Part shown: positions 11,483 through 23,250 of the stretch, piece after piece | Position numbering within the stretch: the first letter of the stretch is position 1 | Layout of the letters: every line of letters begins with the position of its first letter | Assembly (NCBI GenBank): GCA_947311845.1 | Contig: CAMZMU010000063.1 | Coordinates: 120,980,135-121,044,134 of the forward strand | DNA: 64,000 nt | Source of the DNA: Poa pratensis | Lineage: Eukaryota; Streptophyta; Magnoliopsida; Poales; Poaceae | Direction of reading: 5' to 3' | The notes under the pieces: generated by a model | The model's database searches: none | What the model was told of the DNA's origin: nothing | The model's input: only the letters and a program-made list of their open reading frames with translations | Program-made: the position numbers and the translations under genes

Positions 11483-11967
11483 TTGTAGCTGGCTCCTACT
11501 AGCTAGGAAGTACTAACCCCGTTCGATAATTCTTATCGTGATTTTGGTTTAAATTAAACTAAAACCATGACAAGAATTATAGAACAGTGGGAATACGTAC
11601 TAAACTAAATTGAGATGTATTCGAGGTTCATCATGTAATGGAATGGAAGAAGGCTACGGATTAATCGAAAGAACAAATACAAGGTACTCCCTCTGATCTG
11701 ATAAATCTGTCGCCAGGAACAAACTAATTACGTACAACGTGACAGTACAGCTCCCGACACTTTTTAAGAATCGGAGGGAGTAGTATAAAAGTTAAAAATT
11801 ATGCACCCCATGTAAATGATTAAATGACATGTTCAACAAACCCTCTTCATACTATTCCGGTGTGGACCGGTAGACCATCTTCAAGAGACTACTCAAAATT
11901 TGGCTATCCAAACGGATTTTTGGTAGAGGAGAGAAGAGTTGGATAGTAAAAAAAATTCACTTTCGCA
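11483..11967. other. 3' flank of pectinesterase copy 2 with a short MITE
   Basis: This holds the probable 3' UTR and the Stowaway element listed separately. Around 11530-11590 an inverted repeat (TTCTTATCGTGATTTTGG...ACCATGACAAGAATTAT) forms a hairpin and may be the remains of another small element. No gene was seen. Confidence 0.5.
11687..11780. mobile_element. Short Stowaway MITE (94 bp)
   Basis: CTCCCTCTGATC at the left and the inverted CTCCCTCCGATTC at the right, flanked by TA (11685-11686, 11781-11782). The interior (CTGTCGCC...ATTACGTACAA...CGACACTTTT) resembles the elements at 37829 and 60152, so the three belong to one short subfamily. Confidence 0.9.
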
Positions 11968-14900
11968 AGATACTTTTTTTATAAAGGGTTTATTACTTAA
12001 AAGGTTTAAGCATTACACCCGGTCTCTGCATAAGAATGCACACAACCGCAATCCAACAGAACAAAAATAAAAAAAAGTAGCACTAGACGAACTACAATCA
12101 TGAATAAGTAAAACGCCAATGCCAAAGACGAACTCCAACGCCTATGGAGGAACAATCCGGCGATCAAGCGACCATCCATGTCGGGTAAAAATATCCCTCG
12201 CCACTTCTTCCAATCGTGCACATGCCTCAGGCCTTGATGCCCCGCCCGTTGTAATGTGGACCACGAACGGAGAATACATGAGCACCGGTAGAGTACCTGC
12301 AAACGAGAAAAATCTTTATCATTGAAAATCTTATCATTTCTACTCAACCAAAGCGACCATATAACGGCAATCGCTCCCACCCTATAAGCAGTTCTTAACT
12401 TCTTATCTATCCCATATAGCCAGTTGCCAAATACATTTACAACAGACTTGGGTAGATATAAGTTAGAAATTATCTGGATAGATGACCAAATAGAACGTGC
12501 AAAACTACACTCGAAGAATAAGTGTTTTATTGTCTCTTGTTATGGACAAACACACACTTTGTACTTCCATGCCAATTCATCTTAACACGGTGATCCTTTG
12601 TTAAAATGACACCCCTACGAAGATACCAAGTAAACACTTTTAGTTTAAGTGGAATCTTCATTTGCCATAGTTTTATTATCGACTGGTACATCGGAATGGA
12701 CTAACGCCCTATACATAGAATCTACAGAGAATTTTCCATTCCCACATAAATTCCAACGAAACTCATCAGAACCTTGTGTAAGTTGAACTGAAGGCAACCG
12801 TGCCATCAAGGCATTCCAAGACGTTAGTCTCGGCCCAATTAGATCTCGTCTGAACGTCACATTGGGTGGTGACGACTGTATAATCGTGGCTATGGTATCC
12901 CCCTTGTGACGAACAATATTGTATAGGGCCGGGTACTGATCCCGGAGGGTGGTACTACCTAACCATTTGTCATCCCAGAATCTAATCTCTGATCCATCCT
13001 TAATATTAAATACTCCGAAGCGAAAGAAATGTTTCTTTGCCGCCATCAGACCGGCCCAGAAGTGAGAATCACCAGGTTTCCAATATACCTGTGATACCAC
13101 CTTCGTGCCAATGTATTTTCTTTTAAGGAGTGATACGTCCATTTTTCATCACTATTTTATATCATAATTCACTCTTATTCATTGATATCTTTCATATTAG
13201 AGTACAATACGTATGTCATTTTATCTTATTTTGCATGTTTTACAATTCCCCAGGATTTATCTGTCGGAGTCAGGATTCAGCCGGAAAAAGCATCGTTAGG
13301 AGACCATACTTTCGGAGCTCCAAAAATCATGAAAAATTACAGAATTATTTCCTCACGAAATAAGGCTGGAGACCAGAAGATCAGCCAAGGGGAGCAACGA
13401 GGGTCCAGGCGGCCTTGGGGCGCGGCCTACCCCCAGACCGCGTGTGGGCCCGCCTGCACCCCTGGTCCATCTCTGGCACTCCGCTTCGACGTATATCTTC
13501 GTCTTGACCTAAAAACCTTCGGGGAGACTTCGCATAATTTTTCCGCCGCCTCCACGGGGCGGAAACCACAGAGAGAAAAAAGCTCTCCGGCAGGTAGAAA
13601 ACTGCTGGGGAAATTCCCTCCCGGAGGGGGAAATCGTCGCCATCGTCACCGTCATCGCGTTGGGCTTCATCGGGATCATCATCTCCATCATCTACACCGC
13701 CAGCACCATCATCTCCGCCGCTCCACTTCGTTCCTCTGTAACATCTGGGGTTGTACCTTGTCTAGTTCATTGGGAAGACTCTCCCGGTGTTAATTACTCC
13801 TTGTGGTTGATGCTATTGAGTTTGTTCGGTGATTATTTTTATGACCAGATTGTTATCCATCATTATATCACCTCTGATCATGATCCATATGATGCCTCGT
13901 GAGTAGTTCGTTTAGTTCTTGAGGACATGGGAGAAGTCTTGTTGCAACTAGTGGAATTATGTTGAGTAATATTTAATGGTTTGATATTTAAGTTCTGGTA
14001 TCATTCTTCTAGTGGTGTCATGTGAACGTCGACTACATGGTACTTCACCTTTATGGGCCTAGGCTCTAGGGTAATGCATTGTGTATTTAGTTAATTATTG
14101 TGGGGTTGCCGGAGCGACAGAAACCTGAACCCTCGTTGGTAAGCTAGTGCATGAGGGAGTGTAGGATCTCGGAGTTTAAGGTTGTGGTTTGATTTATCTT
14201 AATTACTCCTTGCATTTTGCGGTAGCGTGCAAGGGGTGTAATCACATGTGCGCACTTGTCCAAGTAAGGCGGTGCACTAGCATAGGTTCACCCACACAAC
14301 ACTTATCAAAACATTGAAGATTAATCAGCGGTATGAAGCGAAAGCACTGGACGATATTCCCGTGTGTCCTCAGGAACATTTTAGCCATCATAAGTAAAGC
14401 AACTGGCTTGTCCTTTGTGCTAAAAAGGATTGGGCCACTCGCTGCAATTATTATTACTCTCTTTTATTTACTCACATTTTATTTATCTGTTATTACAAAA
14501 ACTCTAAAAACTTGTTTGCTAGCATTTACAGTGAAACCTTGCTCAAAACTACTTGTCAACACCTTCTGCTCCTTGTTGGGTTCGACACTCTTATTTATCG
14601 AAAGTACTGCGATAGATCCCCTATACTTGTGGGTCATCAAGGAGCGTTTGCCAAACCCTATCTTCGGTAAGTAGCCACTTGCCGAGGAGAGATGAATTCT
14701 TGACCTGTATATCATGAATACCCAGCCCTCCCTGTTCTTTTGGTCGGCAAACAACATTCATTTAGCCAATCGATATTTCTTTTTCTCACCATCTCCTTGC
14801 CAAAAGAATCTTGATCGGAAGCAATCCAATCTATGTAAGACCCTTTTGGTATCTCGAAGAAGGATATCATATACAATACCATATTTGTTAGTACCGAATT

Positions 14901-16070
14901 AATGAGAACCAACCTCCCGCCAAGAGATAGTAACTTTCCTTTCCAGCTAGACAACCTTGCTTGAAGACGCTCCTTGACATGTCTCCATTCCGCATTAGTC
15001 AGTTTCCTATAATGTATTGGTATACCCAAATACATTATTGGAAATTGACCTTGCTCACAATTTCGGCATATTGAGCAGCTGCGTCCTGTGCATCGCCGAA
15101 GCAAAACAATTCACTCTTGTGGAAATTAATCTTCAACCCTGATAATTGCTCGAATGCTAATAAAATTAATTCAGATTCGTTGCTTTACCTAGGTCATGTT
15201 CCATAAAGAGAATTGTATCGTCGCATATTGAAAAATAGATAGTCCCCATTGACAAGATGTGGAACTACACCTTCAATTTGGCCATCTTCCTTTGCTCGTT
15301 CAATCATGACCGCCAACATATTAGCCACTATATTGAATAGTATAGGCGACAGAGGATCTTTCACCTTGCCTTAATCCCTTTTTTGCTTGGAAGTAGCGGC
15401 CGACGTCATCATTGACTTTAATCGCCACACTACTCCCAAAAACAAAATTGTGAATCAAAGCACACCACTCGTCCGAGAAACCTTTCATTCTCAGAGTCTG
15501 TTGGAGGAACGACCACTTAACCTTATCATAAGCTTTTTCAAAGTCAATTTTGAATATTACCCCATTAAGTTTTTTTGTGTGCATCTCATGGACGGTTTCG
15601 TGAAGAACGACGAACCCGTCTAGTATATTCCTACCTTGCATAAAATTCGTTTGGGTAGGTTTAACCACATGATCAGCCACAGAATTTAACCTAATGGTCG
15701 CCACTTTTGTAAAGATTTTGAAACTAACATTCAGGAGACATATAGGTCGATACTGTTGTATCCTCTCGACCTCCTAAATCTTAGGTAACAAAACGATTTC
15801 TCCAAAGTTAAGGCGAAATAACTCCAGTTGTCTGGCATGCAAACATCCAAATAACTCAAGCAGATCAGACTTAATGGTTTCCCAGAAATGCTGGTAAAAC
15901 TTAGCGGGAAAACCATCAGGTCCTGGCGCCTTATTGTGCTCCATTTAGAAAACCGCCTTACTTATCTCCTCTTCAGAGAATGGAGCAATAAGACAGTTGT
16001 TTTCCTCAGAAGTTACTTGGGGAATATCATCAATTCGTGACTCGTCAAGAGTAAAGTTTCCTTACTCAGG
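11968..16070 (-). mobile_element. Degenerate LINE (non-LTR retrotransposon), minus strand, split by a solo LTR
   Basis: Read from right to left, the minus strand gives pieces of a plant L1-type ORF2. These are a segment with PGPDGFP-like sequence (about 15930), the reverse transcriptase block with FKIDFEKAYDKVKW and KKGLRQG (15321-15704), and a CDDTILF form of the catalytic YADD box near 15215-15228. They are followed by FPIMYLGIPIHYRK and LSSWKGKLLSLGGRLVLINS (14712-15104). Beyond the inserted LTR come KPGDSHFWAGLMAAKK and IRFWDDKWLG (12645-13130), and a zf-RVT-like tail with LWLSRNDKIF (about 12300). Stops and frameshifts separate the pieces. The element end near 11968 has an AATAAACCCTTTAT-like tail on the minus strand. 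The upstream endonuclease domain was not found, so it is probably 5'-truncated. It is inactive. Confidence 0.88.
13131..14639. mobile_element. Solo LTR of a Gypsy-type retrotransposon, with perfect target duplication
   Basis: The element begins TGATACGTCC and ends TGTGGGTCATCA, so it has the TG...CA termini of an LTR. It is flanked by AGGAG at 13126-13130 and again at 14640-14644. It carries no primer-binding site, gag or pol. The whole 1,509 bp therefore looks like one LTR left by recombination between two LTRs. It sits inside the minus-strand LINE, whose reading frame resumes on the other side. The end sequence CTATACTTGTGGG is shared with the LTRs at 56133 and 62179. Confidence 0.9.
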
Positions 16071-17838
16071 AGCCCCGAACAAACCTATAATTCTTTGTGC
16101 ATACAACATGTGTAGCCATTGTTTCATTGAGACATTTGTGCCGGTTAGTAACTTACGATCTATCTTCCGAGTCCAGAAGAACATAGATGACAAAGTGAGC
16201 CCTGTTAATGGTAGCATCAGTCAAACTATCAACGAGAGTTCAGTAACACCGGCGTGAATGCAAGCCATGAAGCATAATCAAATGTGTCGGCGGTGAAAAG
16301 TCAGAAAAACATGAACTACATGTGAGAAATAAATCACATAACTCAGTCGGATCCAGCGCTCGCAGGCACGTGATTGTTGATAGATCTTACGGACAAAAGT
16401 TATAAAATTTTAAATGGCCATAATTAATAATTGGTAAATGATTGTTGGTGCGAACGTTTAATGCGAACGATACGCTCCGCGGTTTATATCCCCTTTTAAG
16501 CATGTGTGTGGGGTCTACTTTACGGTCTTGTCTCTTTCTCGATCATTATGTACTGCTTTTTTCCTCCATTGTTAATAAAGAGTTAGTTGATGAAATCTTC
16601 TACAATTCTCGAAGAAATGACTTTCTTCACTCCTTATTGTGATATGTGCAGACAAGGGATGCGTATTCTGAGCTGTATATGGTGAAATCTAAGGCCAAAC
16701 TTGTTGGAGAGGCATATCGATGGACATAGAGGTATGATGTTAGATCCCATATGTTGAAAACAAAATCCCGATGTTCTCGATTTTAACAAAACATGATTTG
16801 GAACATGTTGGATATGTTTTGTAGCTGTGTTTAATTTGGAGGAAGACATTTTTTAGGGTCATAATCTAGTACTCAGTGGTTGAAACTTGAACAATTTTCT
16901 TTGAAACCTGTGCTTTCCTGGTTGAAATCTTTGACGAACACATGAGTTTGAGAGTTTTTGGTTCTTTGTTGTGCAACTCCAAAGCTACTAAGATCGACTG
17001 GAAGTTGAATTTGGTCGAAAGCTATTGTATTTTGGCTGATATTTTATTCTTTTGTGAGTTGGAAGTTCAAGACACAGAGATCGGCGGAAAGTTGTGTTTT
17101 CTTTGCCTTCTTCATCAGCGATGGCCTGTACTGGAGTAGGATACTTAGAAGAAAGGGTAGCACGTCTCATTGGGACAGGATCGAGACAAACGAAAGAAAG
17201 GACCTAAAGGTAAATTGTTAACCCTACAAATGACATTATGACTGTTAGACAAAAAAAAATTATGACTAAATATCTTTCAAAGTTTATATATTTGATTGCT
17301 TCAGATTTTGTAGTGTATAATACTAGTATTGATTTGCAACGTTGCATGTGAACATGCGAGAAACACTTTTGGCATTAATTTGCTAGATTCCATGAGAATA
17401 TATGTGGCCAATTAATTCCAAATCTGCTACGTATCTCTAAAAAGTTGTATCCACTGCACAACATTTACTTGACCATATATTAGCTGGATCAGGGAAGATC
17501 AACATGTATTCAAATTAAGGTGGATTACGTACCAATACAAAATCTCCCAATTATTGGAAGGAGAACATCCAGATCTTCAGCACAATTTACTTCTTCTGTC
17601 AGCTAGCTCGAATTTAAACGTGGATCTTCTTCAAATAACTAGCTGAGTTGCAATCAGATATGCAAGATACACGTCGAGTATAATGCATATATCATGCATG
17701 TATATTTTTAGATTTTTTACTGGCACGAAACGCCTGTTAATTCATACACGTGTCAAGCGGTCGTCACGCTGCACGAATAGCTATAGCTACCACGTCAGGG
17801 AACAATTCTTCACGACCAGAAGTAAGTAGAAACACGAA
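16071..17838. other. Intergenic sequence upstream of pectinesterase copy 3
   Basis: No gene was recognised on either strand. The frames present are short and lack domain signals. It includes the undefined 5' edge of the LINE and, from about 17500, the upstream region of the third pectinesterase. A clear TATA box was not seen. Confidence 0.45.
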
Positions 17839-20010
17839 ATGCGGCCGTTCTGCCTCGTCGCCGGTCTGGTCCTGCTGCTTCACCGGTGGGCACCGGTGCT
17901 GTGCCTCGCCTTGGCCCCGGTTTCCAGGACCATCACCGTGGATCAGCATGGAGGAGGGCAGTACATGACGGTGCAGGCGGCGGTGGACGCCGTGCCGGAA
18001 GGCAACAGCCAGTGGGTCAGAATCTACGTCAAGCAAGGGAGCTACAGGTTCTTGCACGTAGTAGTATTTTTTTTTCTTGAGATGGTAGTATTGCTTTCTT
18101 AAGGGAGGTAAAAGCTTTGCACCGATCTATTAATTAAGCAGTAATCTTACAAGAAAGGAAAAAGATTACAACCGACCGTTACCCTCCCAGCATGAGTTCG
18201 CTCAAATATTTTGCACCGGCGGTTACCAAAGACTACCTTCTCTCTTTACGTTCCCAAATATGACCGTGGGCGATGCATGCTTGTTATAGAAAACTCAAGC
18301 ATTTCGTTCGCTCCAAATCCCCCAAGATGTTAGTAAGGTGAGCAATACCAAAACTTTGTGGTGCGTGCTTCATCCATCCACCATTTCTTACCACCAACTT
18401 TGGAGGGTGTGGGTAGGCCATTGTTGAAAATCGACGTAGTGGAGGGCAACCCAATGCTTGATGAAACCCTAAAAGCGCATAGTCTAGCGGAAATAAAAAA
18501 ATGAAAGCACCAGGACTAGCCCTTGGTGATTTTTGATATAGCAGAATTCCACCTTCGCGAGAATTCCTGAGATACTGCTCCCGACGGGAGTCGAACTCGG
18601 GTTGCCAGTAGCTGCAACGAGCTCCTAACCACTGGGCCGCAGCCCGGTCCTCAGCGGAAATTAACAAGGAGGTGAGTGGTTGATTCCGGGACCCACTTTC
18701 AGAGAGGACAAAAATCTCTAGCTGTTAGGCAGTCGGCCGTCCAAAGCCTATTTTAAAGTTCAAGCCATGGAAAAAAAACTTTTGGAGAAGGGCAAATCTT
18801 TCACACCACGAGCTTCATATTGGTAGATTTTTACCCTAGCTGCATGCCAAATATTGCCCATTTGCCGCGAGGTTTCAAGTGATTTCATTCTTCACACCAT
18901 TCTCAAGATTTAAGTGATTTCGATGCACCCCAAAGGTCCAAAATTTTTTTTGGGTGACGTGGTCCAGAAAAAAAAACTTTGTTCATGATAATCTTGCCCA
19001 TCCAAACGTTGGTGTGCATTGATGAAGTCGTGAGAAAATATCTTTTGTCAGCATAAATAGTAAATTCGAAGGCGTAATTAACTTAGTCTTCAATATCTTA
19101 TTAAACTTAGCATTGCGTTGATACATACGCGTGCAGGGAGAAGGTGACAATCCCAAGCCACAAAGGCTTCATCTTACTCGAAGGTGACGGCGCCTGGAAC
19201 ACGGACATCAGCTTCGACGTGCACGCCGACTACGACGCGCCCGGCATGGCCAACGTCACGGACTACTCGCCGACGTACAACAGCGCGACCTTCACTGTCC
19301 AAGCCGACAACTTCGTCGCCCGGGGCATCTCCTTCAAGAACACCTACAGCGGGCTCGACAAGCCGGCGGTGGCGGCGCTTGTGGGCGGAGACAAGAGCGC
19401 CTTCTACGACTGCGCCTTCCACGGCTACCAGGACACGCTCTGCAACTTCACCGGCCGGCACTACTTCCACCGCTGCCTCGTCGAGGGCGGCGTCGACTTC
19501 ATCTTCGGCTTCGGCCGGTCCGTCTACGAGGACTGCACCCTGCTGTCCAACATGCCGCCCTGGTCCCCGCAGCCCGGGTGGGTGACGGCGCACGGCTGGG
19601 CCGGACCGGGCAGCGACGCCGGGCTGGTGTTCAAGGGCGGCCAGATCGTGGGGTCCGGCCGCCAGTACCTCGGCCGCCCGTGGAAGCAGCAGTCCACCGT
19701 CGTGTTCTTCCAGGTCACCATGGCTGGCATCGTCGTCCCGCAAGGATGGGAAAAGTGGAACCCCACCCAAGACGTGTAAGAACTAAGAACATTTTCTCTT
19801 TTTCTTGCTGTTCTTGCTGACGTCTGCATGCTTACGCACGGCCTTTTCTTTGGCAGGTCGCAGGTGACGTTTGCGGAGGTTGGATGCGGTGGGCCAGGAT
19901 CCAACATTGCCGGGAGAGTGCCATGGGAGAAGCACCTCAGCTATGAAGAGGTGCAGAGATTCGTGGACATCAGGTTCATCGACGACGGTTGGCTATCCAG
20001 CCAACCCTAG
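17839..20010 (+). CDS. Pectin methylesterase copy 3 (open reading frame intact), 3 exons
   Basis: Exons 17839-18047, 19137-19775 and 19857-20010 join to 333 codons plus TAG. There is an N-terminal signal peptide (about residues 1-26), then a pectinesterase (CE8) domain with no inhibitor-like pro-region. It should be secreted to the wall and remove methyl groups from homogalacturonan. Seen motifs: GSYRE across the first splice, GYQDTL with Q168 and D169, DFIFG with D190, and LGRPW with R250. Residues D169, D190 and R250 match the catalytic set. The fourth conserved element differs. Where copy 2 reads KSRADQALAAL, this copy reads KPAVAAL, lacking four residues and replacing the glutamine that normally helps stabilise the intermediate with proline (P146). 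Activity may therefore be reduced. Intron 1 is 1.09 kb and contains a SINE. This is the only copy of the three with an unbroken frame. Confidence 0.9.
18495..18652 (-). mobile_element. tRNA-derived SINE (Au-like) in intron 1 of pectinesterase copy 3
   Basis: On the minus strand the element starts GAGGACCGGGCTGCGG. It contains an A-box-like CAGTGGTTAGGAGC and a B-box-like GAGTTCGACTCCC, and ends in a T-rich tail. It is flanked by the 9-bp duplication AGCGGAAAT at 18486-18494 and 18653-18661. Internal RNA polymerase III boxes and the T tail fit plant SINEs. The Au family name is from memory and less certain than the class. Confidence 0.85.
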
Positions 20011-21639
20011 TGTGTAGCCGGCTAGCTACCTAGCAACTTAGTAAAGTAAACCGAGATGTACGTTCTCAAGAATCATTATCGATCCGATGAAATGGAAGAA
20101 GATATTGAGGCTTCGGATTAATTAACCAACTGAGCAGAAAGGAAGTGGAGTTTTCGTAGGAATTTTAGAGAATCCTTAGATTTGTTTTCATCTGTCTTGG
20201 CCTCTTTGATTCACAAAAGATTATTTTGGAGAATAACTTTCCTTGTGATTTTTTTTGTTTTGAAAGTAGGCATAGATTCGACTTTAAATCAGTAAAGCCA
20301 CACCGACTAATACAACTGAAGGGAACAACAATGTAACAAAAAAGAATAAGCAAACTTAAAACCTAAAACTAAAACTATAACTTGAAATCCCTCTGCGATT
20401 GAAATGATGGACAACCAAAAGGATTTTGGAGATAGGAAGGGACACCTGCCGGAAGATCAAGCTTTTGTTTGCTCAAATGTGGGCAAGACGTAGACACCAC
20501 CCCATCCGTCTACACCGCCTAAGAGCCCCCCTGACCCTCACCTCGCGTGAAGGATGCGATACCGCCTATAGACATAAAAACTCAGCCGAGAGCTCAGATA
20601 GGGAGTTGATGCAAAATCAACATGGGAAGAGACATCAAGCACGAGCATCAAACTAAAGCCAAGATCACAACTCGAGAAACAATTATGTTGTCCACCCACA
20701 AAAACACACACCCTACCAGCCCACGTGGACCCAAGGCTCCATAAAGGGTGCCACCAAGGAGGTAATGGTGCCAAAGAACCACCACCAGTGGCGCTAGTTC
20801 CGTCAAGTCGGACCAAAGGTTTTCATTTAGATCCAAAAGAAGAGGTGTTTGCACCCACGACAATGCCTCCAAAGGTGGAACGACGCTTGAGGTGTCGCCG
20901 CTGCGGACGATGACAACAGGCAGATATGGGTTTAGCGAGATTCCACAATTACCATCACCCCAACGTCCACCCGTGCACCAACTAGGACAAATAAATCACC
21001 GAAACCAGGATCACACACAACGAGATGCAAACCAGGCCACCGCTCCAGCTAAGACAAAAGGGGGAAGATCGTCGAGGTGGCATCAATTGCAGTGACCACA
21101 ACTCAAACTTGCAAGATTAGGAGACACTCCAGTATTTTGTAGCCAACACCAAATGAGAAGAAGAATTTTGATAGGTTGCAATTTAACATCTTCATGCCAG
21201 ATGAGACGACATGAGGATATGCAAGACCTAGATTCATCAGCATGCACCATATTGTGCATATTTATGAAAAAAAATTGTTTAAGTGACCAAAAAGAAAAGG
21301 AGCTACTACTTGCTACCTCATGAGGAGACCCAAAACTGTCCAAAACAAATACCCAGTTGGAGAAGTGATATTTCTCACAGCAGTAGCAAGACCAAGATAT
21401 GATGAAGATGCGAATTTGTCTGGACATTTGTGAAGTAACTCTAGCAGCTAGAAGAAGTCATGATAAGGGGGAAAAAGGACAATTAATGGAAACCAATTCC
21501 ATCATAGTGACATGGGATGTGATGAGAGAGTATATTACACAAAAGGTTGCCTCAACAATTCAACCATTGTGGCAAGCAGATGATGTTGTGTTATTTTGAT
21601 ATGTGATCCAAATTCATATAAAGATAGAGGCTAACTTCG
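20011..21639. other. Intergenic sequence, no gene recognised
   Basis: After the 3' UTR of the pectinesterase there is a stretch with short frames only. The part from about 20400 to 21100 is GC-richer and may be very old retrotransposon sequence, but no domain could be read. Confidence 0.4.
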
Positions 21640-21995
21640 AAGTGGAGTGGAGGCCTGTTGCCGGAGGCTTGGGCCGAAGTGTCGTTGCCGAGTCAGACTG
21701 CAGCGTTGCCGGAGGCTTGGTACGGTAGGCATCGTTGCCGAGTCGGACTGCAGCCGACTTAGGGTTTTACCACCATATATACCTCTTTTAAGCCGCCGGT
21801 TGGGATAAGTCGCATGTTGTAAATCCCCGGCGTTTGTAACCTCACCCGATCATAGTGAAGATTTGCTGGCTAGCGCCTGTGGTTTTTTCTCTTCCATTGT
21901 TGGAAGGTTTTTCCACGTTAAATCTCGTGTACCCGTTGGTTGATCTTCCGCTTTCTTCATCGTTTATTTGCCTATCGTTTATAACATGTTGGACA
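21640..21995 (+). repeat. Probable LTR fragment with an internal 48-bp tandem duplication
   Basis: A TATA-like TATATACCTCTTTTAAG near 21774 is followed by a run ending in GGTTGATCTTCCGCTTTCTTC, the layout of a Copia-type LTR (promoter then transcript end). Just upstream, 21657-21704 and 21705-21754 are two near-copies of a unit starting GTTGCCGGAGGCTTGG and ending GACTGCAGC. No LTR ends or coding region were found, so the class is inferred. Confidence 0.45.
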
Positions 21996-22101
21996 ACCAA
22001 TTTTTATCTGGCAAGATAATACAAAAAATTAAAAATCCTACCTAATGACCTAGTATTCACTGAAGTTGTGGCTGATACTGGATTGGATATTAGACTATGC
22101 A

Positions 22102-22537
22102 GGAACCAGCAAATTTTCCAGATATGAATGTGCCAGACCTTGTGTTTTTCAACTCAATACAGTCTCTAACAGATTGAAGAGGTCCAAAAACTATCAAAAA
22201 ACTAATTGAAGATGTTCAGAAAGAGTTTGATGGATATGAAGTTTCAAACTTGAACAGAATATTCCTAACACTTCAGGCTTATATGGTTGAAGTGATGAAC
22301 GATGAAGGAGAAAATGGCTACAAAATACCCCGTGTGAACAAGCTAGACTTGGAAAGGCTAGGGCTGCTTCCTTCTAGGATTTCATGTCCTCCTAGAGTTA
22401 ATAAGAATGTCGTGCATATCAAAAATACAATCCCACAACTAAGAAGATACCCACCACCTATCTTGGCCACCCAAATGCTTTGCGATCCGTGCACAATTTT
22501 ATCAACGAACTTTCAAATATCAACGCATTATCAATAA
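22102..22537 (+). pseudogene. C-terminal fragment of a mariner-like (Tc1/mariner) transposase
   Basis: One frame reads through FPDMNVPDLVFFNSIQSL, the conserved block around the third catalytic aspartate of plant mariner transposases. After an in-frame TGA at 22178 it continues with NLNRIFLTLQAYMVEVM and NGYKIPRVNKLDLERLG, the usual C-terminal region, to TAA at 22535-22537. The N-terminal DNA-binding half and the first two catalytic aspartates are absent. In grasses this transposase group moves Stowaway MITEs, of which nine lie in this window. Confidence 0.82.
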
Positions 22538-23216
22538 TTGATGGATTTATGTAATTTCAATTTTAGATTCATGTACTAACAAGAAATTTATGCGTGTGCA
22601 TTGAGAAAAAAAATTAAAACAACGCATTAACATATGTTTTTTGTTTTATCAACACATAAAATAGTAGAAATAATATCGTTCGTTTGATGCAAAATCAACG
22701 GTTGAGATAAGCGGTGGGTATCTTCATAGTTGTGGGAAAACCGCGTTGTCGTGCATATTCTAGGACAAGATGTGCATTGAGTATTTTGTTGTGTGTTTCT
22801 AGGACAAGATGTCCATTGTGTGTTTGTTATGTTTATTGTGTGTTTTTTGTTACAAATTTTGTGTTTATTGTGTGTTTATTTGGAGAATATTGTTTGTTGA
22901 AAAGAAATAGTATTGTGTGTTTGTTGCTACTCCACCCACTATATATTGTGTTCCTGTTCTTACTCCTACTGGAGTATTCACAACAGGTACTTACCCAACA
23001 AATACACAATACTTCTGCTGGAGTAAAAATTTCACTCAAACAGTATATTTGTTTCATAGCTACAGTATACCATAAAAAAGTTTCAGTGAAGCTTCACGGA
23101 AAAAGTTTCAGTTGAGTTTTACACTGAAAATGTTTCAGTGAAGCTTCACTGAAAAAGTTTCAGTTAAGTAGCACATTTTTACTCCTACCACTATTCAGCA
23201 AACTGAAATCTCTCCC
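22538..23216. other. AT-rich sequence, no gene recognised
   Basis: This stretch is low in complexity, with many TGTGTTTATTGTGTG-type runs around 22750-22930. The 133-codon frame at 22714-23115 is a product of this repetition. No domain was seen. Confidence 0.5.
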
Positions 23217-23250
23217 ACACACACGCGCGCGCGCGCGCACGCACGCACTT
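23217..23250. repeat. (CA)n/(CG)n microsatellite
   Basis: Alternating purine-pyrimidine run beginning CACACACACG and passing into CGCGCGCGCG and GCACGCACGCAC. Such runs can vary in length. Confidence 0.9.

Noticed and set aside
18570..18640. Possible tRNA gene on the minus strand
   Set aside because: The A- and B-box-like sequences are part of a SINE with target duplications and a T tail. No complete cloverleaf with paired acceptor stem was evident.
19174..19770. 198-codon minus-strand frame over pectinesterase exon 2
   Set aside because: It is an antisense shadow of a GC-rich exon. The plus strand has the catalytic motifs and correct splice sites.
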